Made by a program: the position numbers and the translations under genes | The notes under the pieces: model-generated | Database searches by the model: none | The model's input: only the letters and a program-made list of their open reading frames with translations | Told to the model about the DNA's origin: nothing | From: Haloglomus irregulare | Lineage (GTDB): Archaea > Halobacteriota > Halobacteria > Halobacteriales > Haloarculaceae | Assembly (NCBI RefSeq): GCF_007421925.1 | Contig: NZ_QMDX01000005.1 | Coordinates: forward strand, 124,001 to 188,000 | Reading direction: 5' to 3' | DNA length: 64,000 bases | Shown here: positions 50,972 through 60,154 of the stretch, piece after piece | Layout: each line of letters starts with the position of its first letter | How positions within the stretch are numbered: position 1 is the first letter of the stretch

Positions 50972-53311
50972 ATGGACCTCCCCGGGCTGACCGAACGGCT
51001 CGTCGCCGAGGCCCGCGCGACCGACGAGCGACGGCTGCTCGTCCTGCACGGCGCCCGCGACCCCTGCGAGGGAGCCGCCCGGACGGCCCTCGACGCGTCC
51101 GGCCTCGGGAGCCGGGTCGCCGTCGTGAGCGGGCGCGACGCGGTCGACGCAACCACACGACGGCCGCCAAGCCGCGCCGGCGACCTGCTCGGGGAGACCT
51201 ACGACGCGACGGTGCTGGACTGCCACGACGAGTGCCGCCCGAACGCGCTCGGGCGGGCGGCCGGCACGGTCGACGGCGGCGGTCTCCTCGTCATCCTCGC
51301 GCCGCCGCTGGACGAGTGGCCCGACCGCCGGGACGGCTTCGACGACTCCCTGGCCGTCCCGCCGTTCGGTATCGACGACGTGACCGGCGCCTTCCGCCGG
51401 CGACTGGTTCGGACGCTGCGGACCCACCGTGGCGTCGCCGTGGTCGGCGTCGCGGCGGCGGACGACGACGCGGGCGTCCGGGCCACGGTCGAGCGCGACG
51501 GCCTCACCGAGCCGGGACCACGTCTCGTGACTGCGGACGAACCGGTCCGGCCACCCGACGGGGCGGCGTTCCCCGCCGCCGCGTACGCGTCCTGCCTGAC
51601 GGCGGACCAGGCCGACGCCGTCGCGGCCTGCGAGCATCTGCGCGACCCCGGCCAGGCCGTCGTCCTCACCGCCGACCGTGGCCGGGGGAAGTCGAGCGCC
51701 ATCGGCCTCGCCGCGGGGGCGCTCGCACTCGACGGCCGGGACGTGCTCGTCACCGCGCCGGGCTACCGGAACGCCGGCGAGGCGTTCGCTCGCGCCCGCG
51801 AACTGGTCGGCGGCCCCGGCGCCGGCGCGGCGTGGGACGACGCGGACCACACGCTCTCCGTTGGCGATGGCCGCGTCCGGTTCGCCGGGCCGCCGGCGGC
51901 CGCCGACGCGGTGGCCGACCCGGACGCGCCCGGCGCGCCCGACGTCCTGCTCGTCGACGAGGCCGCGTCGCTCCCGGTACGGCTGCTGGAGCGGTACCTC
52001 ACCGGCGTCCCCGTCGCCTTCGCCACGACGGTCCACGGGTACGAGGGCGCGGGCCGCGGGTTCGACGTGCGCTTTCGGGACCGCCTCGCCGCGACCGACC
52101 ACGACGTGACCGACCGCGTCCTGGAGACGCCCATCCGCTACGCCGGGGGCGACCCGGTGGAGGTCTGGTCGTTCCGCGCGCTCATGCTCGGCGCCCGCCC
52201 GCCGGTCGCGGACCTCGTCGCGGACGCGTCGCCCGGGACGGTCGAGTACGAGCGGCTGGACCCCGGGAGGCTGGCCGCGCCGGACGCCGAGTGGCGACTG
52301 GCCGAGACGTTCGGCCTGCTCGTGCTGGCCCACTATCGGACCGAACCGGCCGACCTGGCGCGGCTGCTCGACGCGCCGAACGTCGCCGTCCGCGCGCTCG
52401 TCCACGACGGGCATCCCGTGGCCGTCGCGCTCCTGGCCCGCGAGGGCGGGCTCCCCGCCGAGCGTCGCCGCCGGATGTACGAAGGCGAGCGCGTCCGTGG
52501 GAACATGCTGCCGGACGTGCTGACGACGCAGCTCCGCGACGAGACGGCCGCCGCCCCCGTCGGAGTTCGAGTCCTGCGTATCGCGACCCACCACGCCGTC
52601 CGCTCGGAGGGGCTCGGGAGCCGCCTGCTCGACGCGGTGGCGGCGGAGTTCGGCCCGGCCGCCGAGGACACGGCGGCACCCGAACCGGGCTGGCCGGGCG
52701 AGTCCGTCGACTACCTGGGCGTCGGCTACGGCGCGACGCCCCGGCTGCTCCGGTTCTGGAACCGCAACGGGTTCCGGACGGTCCACCTCTCCACGACCCG
52801 CAACGACACCTCCGGCGAGCACTCCGCGCTGATGACGCGCCCGCTGAGCGACGCCGGCCGGGCGCTCCACGACCGGAGCGCCAGCTGGTTCGCGCGCCGG
52901 GTCGGCAGCGTCCTTGCGGACCCGCTCCGGGACGCGGACCCCGATGTCGTGCGGGCAACGCTACGGGCGACCGACCCCGGGACCCCGCTGGACCTCACCG
53001 ACCGCGAGTGGCGGACCGTCGCGGCCGCCGCGCACGGCCCCGGGATGTACGCGCCCGCGCCACGGCCGTTTCGCCGGCTCGCGCTCCGACACCTGCTGGG
53101 CGACCCCGACGTCGACCTGTCCCCGGAGGCCGAGCGGCTCCTCGTCCGGAAGGCGCTCCAGGCCTGGCCCTGGGACCGGGTCGTCGACGACCTCGACTTC
53201 GTCTCCCGTCGCGCCTGCATGCGCGCCCTCGGGGACGCCTGCGCCCCGCTCGTGGACGTGTACGGGACCGATGCGGCCCGCGAGGAGGCCGCGCGGTACG
53301 GGGACAACTGA
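50972..53311 (+). CDS. tmcA: tRNA(Met) cytidine acetyltransferase
   Basis: A 779-aa enzyme that makes N4-acetylcytidine in tRNA (and in archaea also rRNA). The RNA helicase-like module has Walker A LTADRGRGKSSAIG (about residue 232-242) and PDVLLVDEAASLPV; the GNAT acetyltransferase part follows with VRVLRIATHHAVRSEGLGSRLL and VDYLGVGYGATPRLLRFWNRNGFRTVHL. Full length for the haloarchaeal TmcA. Confidence 0.95.
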   Translation: MDLPGLTERLVAEARATDERRLLVLHGARDPCEGAARTALDASGLGSRVAVVSGRDAVDATTRRPPSRAGDLLGETYDATVLDCHDECRPNALGRAAGTVDGGGLLVILAPPLDEWPDRRDGFDDSLAVPPFGIDDVTGAFRRRLVRTLRTHRGVAVVGVAAADDDAGVRATVERDGLTEPGPRLVTADEPVRPPDGAAFPAAAYASCLTADQADAVAACEHLRDPGQAVVLTADRGRGKSSAIGLAAGALALDGRDVLVTAPGYRNAGEAFARARELVGGPGAGAAWDDADHTLSVGDGRVRFAGPPAAADAVADPDAPGAPDVLLVDEAASLPVRLLERYLTGVPVAFATTVHGYEGAGRGFDVRFRDRLAATDHDVTDRVLETPIRYAGGDPVEVWSFRALMLGARPPVADLVADASPGTVEYERLDPGRLAAPDAEWRLAETFGLLVLAHYRTEPADLARLLDAPNVAVRALVHDGHPVAVALLAREGGLPAERRRRMYEGERVRGNMLPDVLTTQLRDETAAAPVGVRVLRIATHHAVRSEGLGSRLLDAVAAEFGPAAEDTAAPEPGWPGESVDYLGVGYGATPRLLRFWNRNGFRTVHLSTTRNDTSGEHSALMTRPLSDAGRALHDRSASWFARRVGSVLADPLRDADPDVVRATLRATDPGTPLDLTDREWRTVAAAAHGPGMYAPAPRPFRRLALRHLLGDPDVDLSPEAERLLVRKALQAWPWDRVVDDLDFVSRRACMRALGDACAPLVDVYGTDAAREEAARYGDN

Positions 53312-53328
53312 TGGGCCGGCGGGCGGGT

Positions 53329-53861
53329 TCACCCCGCGTCGGACCCCGAGTCGGTGACCCGGAGCTTCTCGAACTGCGCCTCGACGTAGTCCTCGGCGGT
53401 CCCCGGACGGACGTTGCCGATGACCTGCACGTAGACGTTGTCGGTCCGGGCCTCGAGGAAGGTTCCGGTGCTGACTCTCGCGCCGATACCACCGTCGCCG
53501 AGCGAGGCGTTGGTCGCGTTCAACCCGTTCGAGTCGTACGCCTGCCGCTGCTCGTCGAGGAACGCGCTCGAGTCGGCCGCCGAGGCGAACACGAGGACCG
53601 ATATCTGGAGTTCGGCGCTCCCGTCGGTCAGCTCGATGACCCGCCCGGATTCGATGCGGGAGGAGTCGACGTTCGGGTCGCGGGTGACGTTCTCCGCCCA
53701 GCCGTCACCCACCTCGTCGGCGGTGAGGAGGTAGTCACCCGCGTCGCCCTGGTACGCCGGCCCGGGGCCGACCCATCACCGATGACCTGCCCACATCCCG
53801 CGGTGAGGAGCAGCAGCGCGAGTGCCACGGCACCCACGGTAGCGTGATCCGTCTCGTCCAT
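53329..53861 (-). pseudogene. lipoprotein with one frameshift
   Basis: The first frame, MDETDHATVGAVALALLLLTAGCGQVIGDGS, is a signal peptide with lipobox TAGC. The second frame continues PAYQGDAGDYLLTADEVGDGW, then VIELTDGSAELQISVLVFASA, AYDSNGLNA and VYVQVIGNVRPGTAEDYVEAQFEKL. The frame break is at 53761-53768 in CCCGGGGCC (one base missing). Joined, it is a normal 177-aa haloarchaeal lipoprotein; an indel error in the G/C run is plausible. Confidence 0.78.
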
Positions 53862-53967
53862 GGCCGGCGGTCGTCGCCGCCGCTGATAAGGGTGCGCCGC
53901 GTTCGGAACGCTGAAACGCGGCCCGGCGACCGCGAGACGTATCCCGGGGCACACGCTACCTACACAC

Positions 53968-54516
53968 GTGTTCCCGACGCTCCCGGTCACCGTCGCTGCC
54001 GGCGCGGCGGGGCCGTCGGTGTCGGTCCCCGCGCTCGGAAGCGTCGAGGCGGCGTGGCTGGTCGCGATGGCGCTCCTGCTAGCCGGGGTCGTGGGCAGCG
54101 TGGTCCCGGGACTCCCGGGCCCGGCGCTCTCCGTCGCCGGCGTCGTGGGCTACTGGTGGGCGACCGGCTACACCGCTCCCGGGCCCGTGGCCCTGGCCGG
54201 ACTCGTCCTCCTGGGGCTAGTGGGCCTCGCGGCCGACTGGCTCGCGGCACCGCTCGGCGCGAAGGCCGGCGGCGCCTCCACCCGGACGACCGCCATCGCC
54301 GGCGTCGTCGGGTTCGCCATGCTGTTCGTCCTCGGCCCGCTGGGCGTGCTCGTCGGTGTCGGCGGCACCGTCTTCGCGCTGGAACTGCGGGATTCGGGCG
54401 ACGTGGACGCCTCCCTCCGGGCCGCCGCCGCGACGACCGCCGCCGTGCTCGGGGGCGCGCTGGCGCAGGTCGTCCTCACGGGCGCGATGCTGGTCGGGTT
54501 CCTGTTGGCCGTCTAA
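53968..54516 (+). CDS. DUF456 membrane protein
   Basis: A 182-aa integral membrane protein (GTG start) with five or six hydrophobic helices, including LVAMALLLAGVVGSVVPGLPGPALSVAGVV, the DUF456 pattern, and ALAGLVLLGLVGLAADWLAAPLGAKAGGAS. Unknown function. Divergent from the lipoprotein gene. Confidence 0.85.
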   Translation: MFPTLPVTVAAGAAGPSVSVPALGSVEAAWLVAMALLLAGVVGSVVPGLPGPALSVAGVVGYWWATGYTAPGPVALAGLVLLGLVGLAADWLAAPLGAKAGGASTRTTAIAGVVGFAMLFVLGPLGVLVGVGGTVFALELRDSGDVDASLRAAAATTAAVLGGALAQVVLTGAMLVGFLLAV

Positions 54517-54615
54517 GCGCCGGAAGTGGCAGAGTACTCGACTGTTCGGCGTCTACACGTAATGTGGGCGTAATATAGACTGAACGGGGGATACATTCCG
54601 AAAAAGCCCGCGCAG

Positions 54616-55212
54616 CTACCGCCCCATCGCGTGGAACTCCTCGTTCGGACGCATATCGGTCACCAGCGCCATCCGGTTGGCGAGGTTGTAGTAGGCGACG
54701 ACACTGCTGATGTCCCAGATCTCCGCCTCGGAGAAGCCGGACCCGCGGAGCCGCTCGAGGTCGGTGTCGTCGACGCGGCCCGGCGACTCCGTGAGCTTCA
54801 CCGCGAAGTCAAGCATCGCGCGGTGGGCCTCGGAGACGTCCGCGATGCGGTGGTTGGCGGCGATCTGGTCGGCCAGGAGCGGCGCCTCGGCGAAGATCCG
54901 CAACAGCGCCCCGTGGGCGACGATGCAGTAGTAGCAGTCGTTCGTCCCCGAGACCGCGACGATTATCATCTCGATCTCCTCGGGCGCCAGCGAACTCCCC
55001 TCGTGAAGCGCGTCGTAGTAGCCGAAGAAGGCCCGGAACTGCTCGGGCCGGTGGGCCATCGCGGAGAACACGTTCGGCGTGAACCCGGCCTGGTCGGTCT
55101 CCTCGGCGATGCGGTCCTGGACGTCCTCGGGCAGGTCCTCGAAGTCGGGGACCGGGAACCGACCCATCGCCTCGTCGCGGAGCGTCGGCGTCGCCTCGTG
55201 CTGGTCGGACAT
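54616..55212 (-). CDS. AhpD/CMD peroxidase-related protein
   Basis: A 198-aa all-helical protein of the carboxymuconolactone decarboxylase/AhpD superfamily. The redox site is NDCYYCIVAHGALL near residue 90-103 (CxxC with the downstream His). FTPNVFSAMAHRPEQFRAFFGYYDALH and MLDFAVKLTESPGRV support a peroxidase-related (TIGR01926-type) protein. Confidence 0.88.
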   Translation of the reverse strand: MSDQHEATPTLRDEAMGRFPVPDFEDLPEDVQDRIAEETDQAGFTPNVFSAMAHRPEQFRAFFGYYDALHEGSSLAPEEIEMIIVAVSGTNDCYYCIVAHGALLRIFAEAPLLADQIAANHRIADVSEAHRAMLDFAVKLTESPGRVDDTDLERLRGSGFSEAEIWDISSVVAYYNLANRMALVTDMRPNEEFHAMGR

Positions 55213-55236
55213 ATCGGCTCTGCGCCGCGTGGGGGC

Positions 55237-55560
55237 TTAGTCGTTGTGCCGGGGTGTGTCCGGCTCGTCGGCGCCGCCGTCCCCCGCCCCGTCGCCCGCG
55301 TCCGTCCCGTCGTTCTCCAGCTCGAGATCGTCAGGCAGAACGCCGCGACCCGTCGCGCCGTGGTCCCGGTCCGTCGTGGAGGCCCCCGGGGTGCCCGCCG
55401 AGAGGTTGACCGCGCCGTCGGAGTCGTCCTCGCCCAGGCGGCTGCTGACGGCGTAGAGCACGCTGTAGCCGACTACGCCGACGGCGAAGACGGTCACCGG
55501 GATGAGGAACGGCCCGAAGGTTCGGACCAGAGCCTCGAACCCCGACTGGGCACCGACCAT
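55237..55560 (-). CDS. small membrane protein
   Basis: A 107-aa protein with one N-terminal membrane helix (FLIPVTVFAVGVVGYSVLYAV) and an acidic, disordered Asp/Gly/Thr-rich tail. No family recognised. Downstream of, and in the same direction as, nothing obvious; its stop is 24 bases from the AhpD-like ATG. Confidence 0.65.
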   Translation of the reverse strand: MVGAQSGFEALVRTFGPFLIPVTVFAVGVVGYSVLYAVSSRLGEDDSDGAVNLSAGTPGASTTDRDHGATGRGVLPDDLELENDGTDAGDGAGDGGADEPDTPRHND

Positions 55561-55656
55561 TGTCCGGGTGTTGGCACGCCCCCGTTTTACTTATGGGTAT
55601 CGCGAACGGTCGGTGCCGGCCCACAGCTTCAAAGCCGGAGCCGACGAATCGCGACC

Positions 55657-56148
55657 GTGTACGCGACCGGGCATTACGGCATGGCGCTACTGGTCTACGC
55701 GCCGGTCGGCCTCCTCCTGCTGGAGGTCGACCCGGCGCTGGCGTTCGTCGGCGGCGCCGGCGTCGTCGCGCTGGCGACGCTCCCGGACATCGACATGGAC
55801 CTCCCGCTGGTCCCACACCGGGAACCCACGCACTCGCTGCCGTTCGTGGCGCTGGTCGCGGCGGCGCTGGGTGCCGTCGGCTGGGTGGTCGGCCGGGGCT
55901 CCTGGCAGCCGCTGGGGCCGTCGCCCCGCGCGGCGCTGTTCGCGGCCGGCATCGGCGTCATCGGCGTCGGCTCGCATCTCCTCGCCGACATGCTCACGCC
56001 GGCGGGCATCAATCCCTTCTGGCCGATCCCGGCCGACACCATCACGCTCGACGTCGCACGAGCCGACAACACCATCGCCAACTACGCGCTGCTGGGGCTG
56101 GGGGCGCTGGCCGCGGCCGTCGTGCTCGTGCTCGGCGGGCCGGGGTAG
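55657..56148 (+). CDS. YdjM-type membrane-bound metal-dependent hydrolase
   Basis: A 163-aa membrane protein with a GTG start (MYATGHYGMALLVYAPVGL). Conserved His and Asp residues GHYG, TLPDIDMDLP, HREPTHSLPF and GSHLLADMLTP are the DUF457/YdjM metal-site signature between four hydrophobic helices. Predicted hydrolase; the substrate is unknown. Confidence 0.88.
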   Translation: MYATGHYGMALLVYAPVGLLLLEVDPALAFVGGAGVVALATLPDIDMDLPLVPHREPTHSLPFVALVAAALGAVGWVVGRGSWQPLGPSPRAALFAAGIGVIGVGSHLLADMLTPAGINPFWPIPADTITLDVARADNTIANYALLGLGALAAAVVLVLGGPG

Positions 56149-56261
56149 GGGCGGCGCCGCGACCGGTGCTGCACGTGTCAGGACACCGGCCCACGCGACC
56201 GGCGTCGGCGACCGATGCCCGCCGGGTCGGTTTAGAGGGACCCGGCTGGCGGGCGCCAATC

Positions 56262-56269
56262 TTTATACC
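56262..56269 (+). promoter_or_regulatory. TATA box for acyl-CoA synthetase
   Basis: TTTATACC lies 29 bases before the ATG at 56295, a clear leaderless promoter. Confidence 0.65.
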
Positions 56270-56294
56270 GTGACCGTCGGTGAGTTCGTTCGTC

Positions 56295-57938
56295 ATGGAA
56301 CACTACGACGGTGCCCCCCTGACGCACTTCGCCGACGTACCGGCGATGGCCGCGGACCGGTACGGCGAGAAGACCGCCTTCACCTCGTTCGGACAGGAAC
56401 TCACCTACGCCCAGCTCGACGCGAAGGCGAACCGGGTGGCGAACCTGCTCGTCGAGCAGGGCGTCGAGCCAGGGGACCGGGTCGGCCTGTTCATCCCGAA
56501 CACGAACCAGTTCCCGCCCGCCTACTTCGGCATCATCCGGGCCGGGGCCGTCGCGGTCCCGCTCAACCTCCGGATGGATCCCAACACGCTGGGCTACGTG
56601 GTGAACAACTCCGAGGCCGACATCGTCATCGCCTCGCCGGTGCTCGCGGACGAGGCGCAGAACCTCGCCGCCGCCACCGACATCGGGACGCTCCTCCTGC
56701 CGGGGGTCACCGACGACGGCGTCGTCAACTACTCGCAGGCGCTGACCGACCAGCCGGCCGAGTTCGACCGCCCGGAGCGGGACCTCGGCGACATCGCCTG
56801 CCAGCCGTACACCTCCGGCACCACCGGGAAGCCCAAAGGCGTGCTCCTGAGCCACGAGAACCTGCTCTCGGCCGTCGAGGCCTACACGAAGGGCGGCCTC
56901 GCGGTCGACGCCGACGACTCCATGGTCCTCGTGCTGCCGCTGTTCCACATCTTCGCGCTCAACGCCATCATGTCGGTCTACCTCTACAAGGGCGGGACGA
57001 TGCACCTCCAGCCCGAACCCGACGCCGAGAACATGCTGACGGCGCTGGACGAGCACGACGTGACGACGATGGCGGGCGTCCCCGCGATGTACACGATGAT
57101 GTGGCAGGAGTACCGCGGCAACGAGGACCAGTACGACCTCTCCTCGCTGCGCTACGTCAACTGCGCCGCCGCGCCGCTGCCGGACAACGTCCGTCGCACC
57201 ATCGAGGAGGCCTGGGGCGTCCCCATGATCGAGGGGTGGGGGATGACCGAAACCGCGCCCGCGGGCACCATCGAGCCGTCCCACGGCGTCCGGAAGGCCG
57301 CCGGCTGTATCGGCCCCGTACTGGAGACCTGCGACATCAAGATCGTCGACCCGGACGGCCGCGAGACGAAGCTGTCCACGGAGCAGCTCCAGCCGTTCCC
57401 GGACCCCGACCTCGACTTCGAGGGCGACGAGACGACCGGCGAGATCGCCATCCGCGGCCCCAACGTCTTCGAGGGCTACTACAAGCGCCCGGAGAAGACG
57501 GACGCCGTCTTCGACGACGAGGGGTTCTTCTACACGGAGGACATCGCCCGCGTCGACGAGGACGGCTATCTCTGGATGGTGGACCGCGCCGACGACATGA
57601 TCATCGCCGGCGGGGAGAACATCTACCCCGCCGAGGTCGAGGAGGCGCTCTACGAGCACCCCGGCGTCGCCGAGGCCGGCGTCTCCGGCGCCCCACACGA
57701 GGTCAAGGGCGAGGCACCGGTCGCCTTCGTCGTCCTCGAGGAGGGTGCCGACGTGACCGAGGCGGAGCTGCGGCGGTTCACGCTCGACCACGTCGCCACG
57801 TACGCCCACCCGCGCCGGGTCTTCTTCGTCGACGAACTGCCCCGCGGCGCGACCCAGAAGATCCAGCGGTTCAAACTGGAGGAGATGGCCGAGGAGCGGC
57901 TGGGCGGCGAGCCCCTTGAGAGCGGCGACGAGCTGTAG
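56295..57938 (+). CDS. long-chain acyl-CoA synthetase (AMP-forming)
   Basis: A 547-aa ANL enzyme. AMP-binding IACQPYTSGTTGKPKGVLLSHENL (about residue 174-197), EGWGMTETAP, GFFYTEDIARVDEDGYLWMVDRADDMIIAGGENIYPAEVE and terminal GATQKIQRFKL with the catalytic Lys. Activates fatty acids to CoA esters. Monocistronic with its own TATA box. Confidence 0.93.
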   Translation: MEHYDGAPLTHFADVPAMAADRYGEKTAFTSFGQELTYAQLDAKANRVANLLVEQGVEPGDRVGLFIPNTNQFPPAYFGIIRAGAVAVPLNLRMDPNTLGYVVNNSEADIVIASPVLADEAQNLAAATDIGTLLLPGVTDDGVVNYSQALTDQPAEFDRPERDLGDIACQPYTSGTTGKPKGVLLSHENLLSAVEAYTKGGLAVDADDSMVLVLPLFHIFALNAIMSVYLYKGGTMHLQPEPDAENMLTALDEHDVTTMAGVPAMYTMMWQEYRGNEDQYDLSSLRYVNCAAAPLPDNVRRTIEEAWGVPMIEGWGMTETAPAGTIEPSHGVRKAAGCIGPVLETCDIKIVDPDGRETKLSTEQLQPFPDPDLDFEGDETTGEIAIRGPNVFEGYYKRPEKTDAVFDDEGFFYTEDIARVDEDGYLWMVDRADDMIIAGGENIYPAEVEEALYEHPGVAEAGVSGAPHEVKGEAPVAFVVLEEGADVTEAELRRFTLDHVATYAHPRRVFFVDELPRGATQKIQRFKLEEMAEERLGGEPLESGDEL

Positions 57939-57948
57939 GGCGCAATCC

Positions 57949-58575
57949 CTACGCGATGTCCCGGGAGGTGTCGATGGCGACCTCCTCGGACAGCTCCAGC
58001 TTGATGATGTCGTTGAGGGCGCGGCCGCCGCGGAACTTCGGGATGGCCAGCCGGTTCTCGATGGTGTCGCCGCTCTCCGTGGTCTTCAGGTCGAAGACGA
58101 CGTCGGACATATGGAGCGTGGTGTCCCGGAGTTCCGGGACGCGATGCCCGTCCAGACAGTGCAGCAGCGCGAGCGAGCCGGTGTTGTAGATGTGGTTCTG
58201 GAGCTCGTTCATGAAGTTGCGGAACCGGGGCGGCTCCTGGTGCTCCAGCACGTTCAGCGGGTCGACGATGAGGTTGGAGGACTCCGGGAGCGCCGACACC
58301 AGCTTGGCAGCGTTGTCCAGCGGTGCCTCGCCGGCCACGTCCCGGACGGTCGGGCTCCCGGTTGCGGCCGGGGAGTTCGCCAGCGAGTCGGTCACGGCGT
58401 CGCCGGTCCGGTCGAGCGAGATGTACAGCGTGCCGCGGGTCGCGGTGAGTTCGTAGAGGAGTAGCTCCGCCTGGCTCGCGGGGTCGGCCGTCAACGCGAC
58501 GATGCTCCCGGCTGGGATCCCACCGTCGAGCTTCCGGTCGAGGACGTCGATTCCGGTCCGGAGCCTGTCCGGCAT
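57949..58575 (-). CDS. RecA/KaiC-like ATPase fold with lost P-loop
   Basis: A 208-aa RAD55/KaiC-like protein: MPDRLRTGIDVLDRKLDGGIPAGSIVAL is the KaiC start, and the position of Walker A reads TADPASQAELLLYEL, lacking the GKT/S core. The second half has SNLIVDPLNVLEHQEPPRF at the Walker B position and a C-terminal domain. Probably a regulatory or scaffold paralogue that does not hydrolyse ATP. Converges with the acyl-CoA synthetase gene. Confidence 0.82.
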   Translation of the reverse strand: MPDRLRTGIDVLDRKLDGGIPAGSIVALTADPASQAELLLYELTATRGTLYISLDRTGDAVTDSLANSPAATGSPTVRDVAGEAPLDNAAKLVSALPESSNLIVDPLNVLEHQEPPRFRNFMNELQNHIYNTGSLALLHCLDGHRVPELRDTTLHMSDVVFDLKTTESGDTIENRLAIPKFRGGRALNDIIKLELSEEVAIDTSRDIA

Positions 58576-58774
58576 TACAGGTCTGGTACTCGCTATGGTA
58601 GATTAAACGTTCTGGCCTTCCGTACGCCGTCGACGGGCCGTAACGAGCGTCTGACGCCCGTAGCGAGACGCTCAGTCGCGACAGGGGGAGTCGACCGGCT
58701 CGGTTCCGCCCGGATATTCCCGGCTCGGGCGCGGGGTCGGGGGATTGAAGACGGCGGCGAGCGCCCCTCCGATA

Positions 58775-59686
58775 ATGCGGCACGACCACCTCATCAGTGC
58801 CAGACAGCTCTCGCGGGCCGACGTGGAGGCGGTGCTGGACCGGGCCGCCGAGTTCGACGCCGGCGAACGGGTCGACCGGACCGGCGACCTGCTCGGGCTC
58901 TGCTTCTTCGAGCCGTCGACGCGGACGAAAATGAGCTTCGACACGGCGATGAAGCGCCTCGGCGGCGACACCGTCGATATGGGTCCCGTCGACTCCTCGT
59001 CGGTCAAGAAGGGCGAGTCGCTCGCGGACACGGTCCGGGTCGTCGAGGGGTACGCCGACGCCATCGTCCTGCGCCACCCCAGCGAGGGGGCGGCCACCCT
59101 CGCCAGCGAGTTCGTCGACGTCCCCGTGATCAACGCCGGGGACGGTGCCGGCCAGCATCCCACCCAGACGCTGCTCGACCTCTACACCATCCGGGAGAAC
59201 GCCGGACTGGACGACATCACGGTCGGCATCATGGGTGATCTGAAGTACGGCCGGACGGTCCACTCGCTGGCCGAGGCGCTCACGGAGTTCGACGCCGGAC
59301 AGCATTTCATCAGCCCGGAGTCGCTGCGACTCCCCCGGAACGTCCGCTACGACCTCCACGAGTCCGGCGCCGACGTGCGCGAGCACACGGGCCTGGAGAC
59401 CGTCCTCCCGGAGCTGGACGTGCTGTACGTCACCCGCATCCAGCGCGAGCGGTTCGCCGACGAGAACGAGTACCGCCAGGTCGCCGGCGAGTACCGTATC
59501 GACGCGGGGACGCTCGAGGCGGCCCGCGACGACCTCACCGTGATGCACCCGCTCCCCCGCGTCGACGAGATCGCCGCCGACGTCGACGAGACCGACCACG
59601 CCCACTACTTCGACCAGGCGCACAACGGCGTCCCCGTCAGGATGGCGTTGCTCGACCGGATGCTCGATCGAGGTGACCGACGATGA
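58775..59686 (+). CDS. pyrB: aspartate carbamoyltransferase catalytic subunit
   Basis: A 303-aa ATCase: [21 protein letters not shown], carbamoyl-phosphate loop [16 protein letters not shown] (STRT at about 50), [32 protein letters not shown] and HPLPRVDEI. Catalyses the first committed step of pyrimidine synthesis. Overlaps pyrI by ATGA. The ATG at 58775 is chosen because homologues start MRHDHL; an upstream in-frame ATG adds ten residues. Confidence 0.97.
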   Translation: MRHDHLISARQLSRADVEAVLDRAAEFDAGERVDRTGDLLGLCFFEPSTRTKMSFDTAMKRLGGDTVDMGPVDSSSVKKGESLADTVRVVEGYADAIVLRHPSEGAATLASEFVDVPVINAGDGAGQHPTQTLLDLYTIRENAGLDDITVGIMGDLKYGRTVHSLAEALTEFDAGQHFISPESLRLPRNVRYDLHESGADVREHTGLETVLPELDVLYVTRIQRERFADENEYRQVAGEYRIDAGTLEAARDDLTVMHPLPRVDEIAADVDETDHAHYFDQAHNGVPVRMALLDRMLDRGDRR

Positions 59687-60150
59687 CCGACCCCGACGAG
59701 GAGCTCCGCGTCTCCAAGATCCGCAGCGGCACCGTCATCGACCATATCGCGGCCGGGCAGGCGCTCAACGTGCTCGCCATCCTCGACATCGACGGCTCCG
59801 GCGGCGAGGAGGTCTCCGTCGGTATGAACGTCCCCTCCGATCGGCTGGGTCGCAAGGACGTCCTGAAGGTCGAGGGCCGGGAGCTGAGCCAGGCCGAGGT
59901 CGACGTCCTCTCGCTCATCGCGCCCGCGGCCACCATCAACATCGTCCGGGAGTTCGACGTGGTCGAGAAGGCCCGCGTCGAGCGCCCGACGGTCGTCCGG
60001 GGCATCCTCTCGTGCCCGAACGCGAACTGCATCTCGACCGCCGGCGAACCGGTCGAGTCGCGGTTCGAGGTGCTCGAGGAGGCCGTCCGGTGTGGCTACT
60101 GTGACGAACTCATCCGCGAGGACCTGGCCGACCACATCGCCGCGGACTGA
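59683..60150 (+). CDS. pyrI: aspartate carbamoyltransferase regulatory subunit
   Basis: A 155-aa PyrI: N-terminal allosteric domain [22 protein letters not shown] (binds CTP/ATP) and C-terminal zinc domain with four cysteines in CPNANC...RCGYCDELI. Overlaps pyrB by four bases (ATGA), giving the usual pyrBI operon. Confidence 0.97.
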   Translation: MTDPDEELRVSKIRSGTVIDHIAAGQALNVLAILDIDGSGGEEVSVGMNVPSDRLGRKDVLKVEGRELSQAEVDVLSLIAPAATINIVREFDVVEKARVERPTVVRGILSCPNANCISTAGEPVESRFEVLEEAVRCGYCDELIREDLADHIAAD

Positions 60151-60154
60151 CGGC

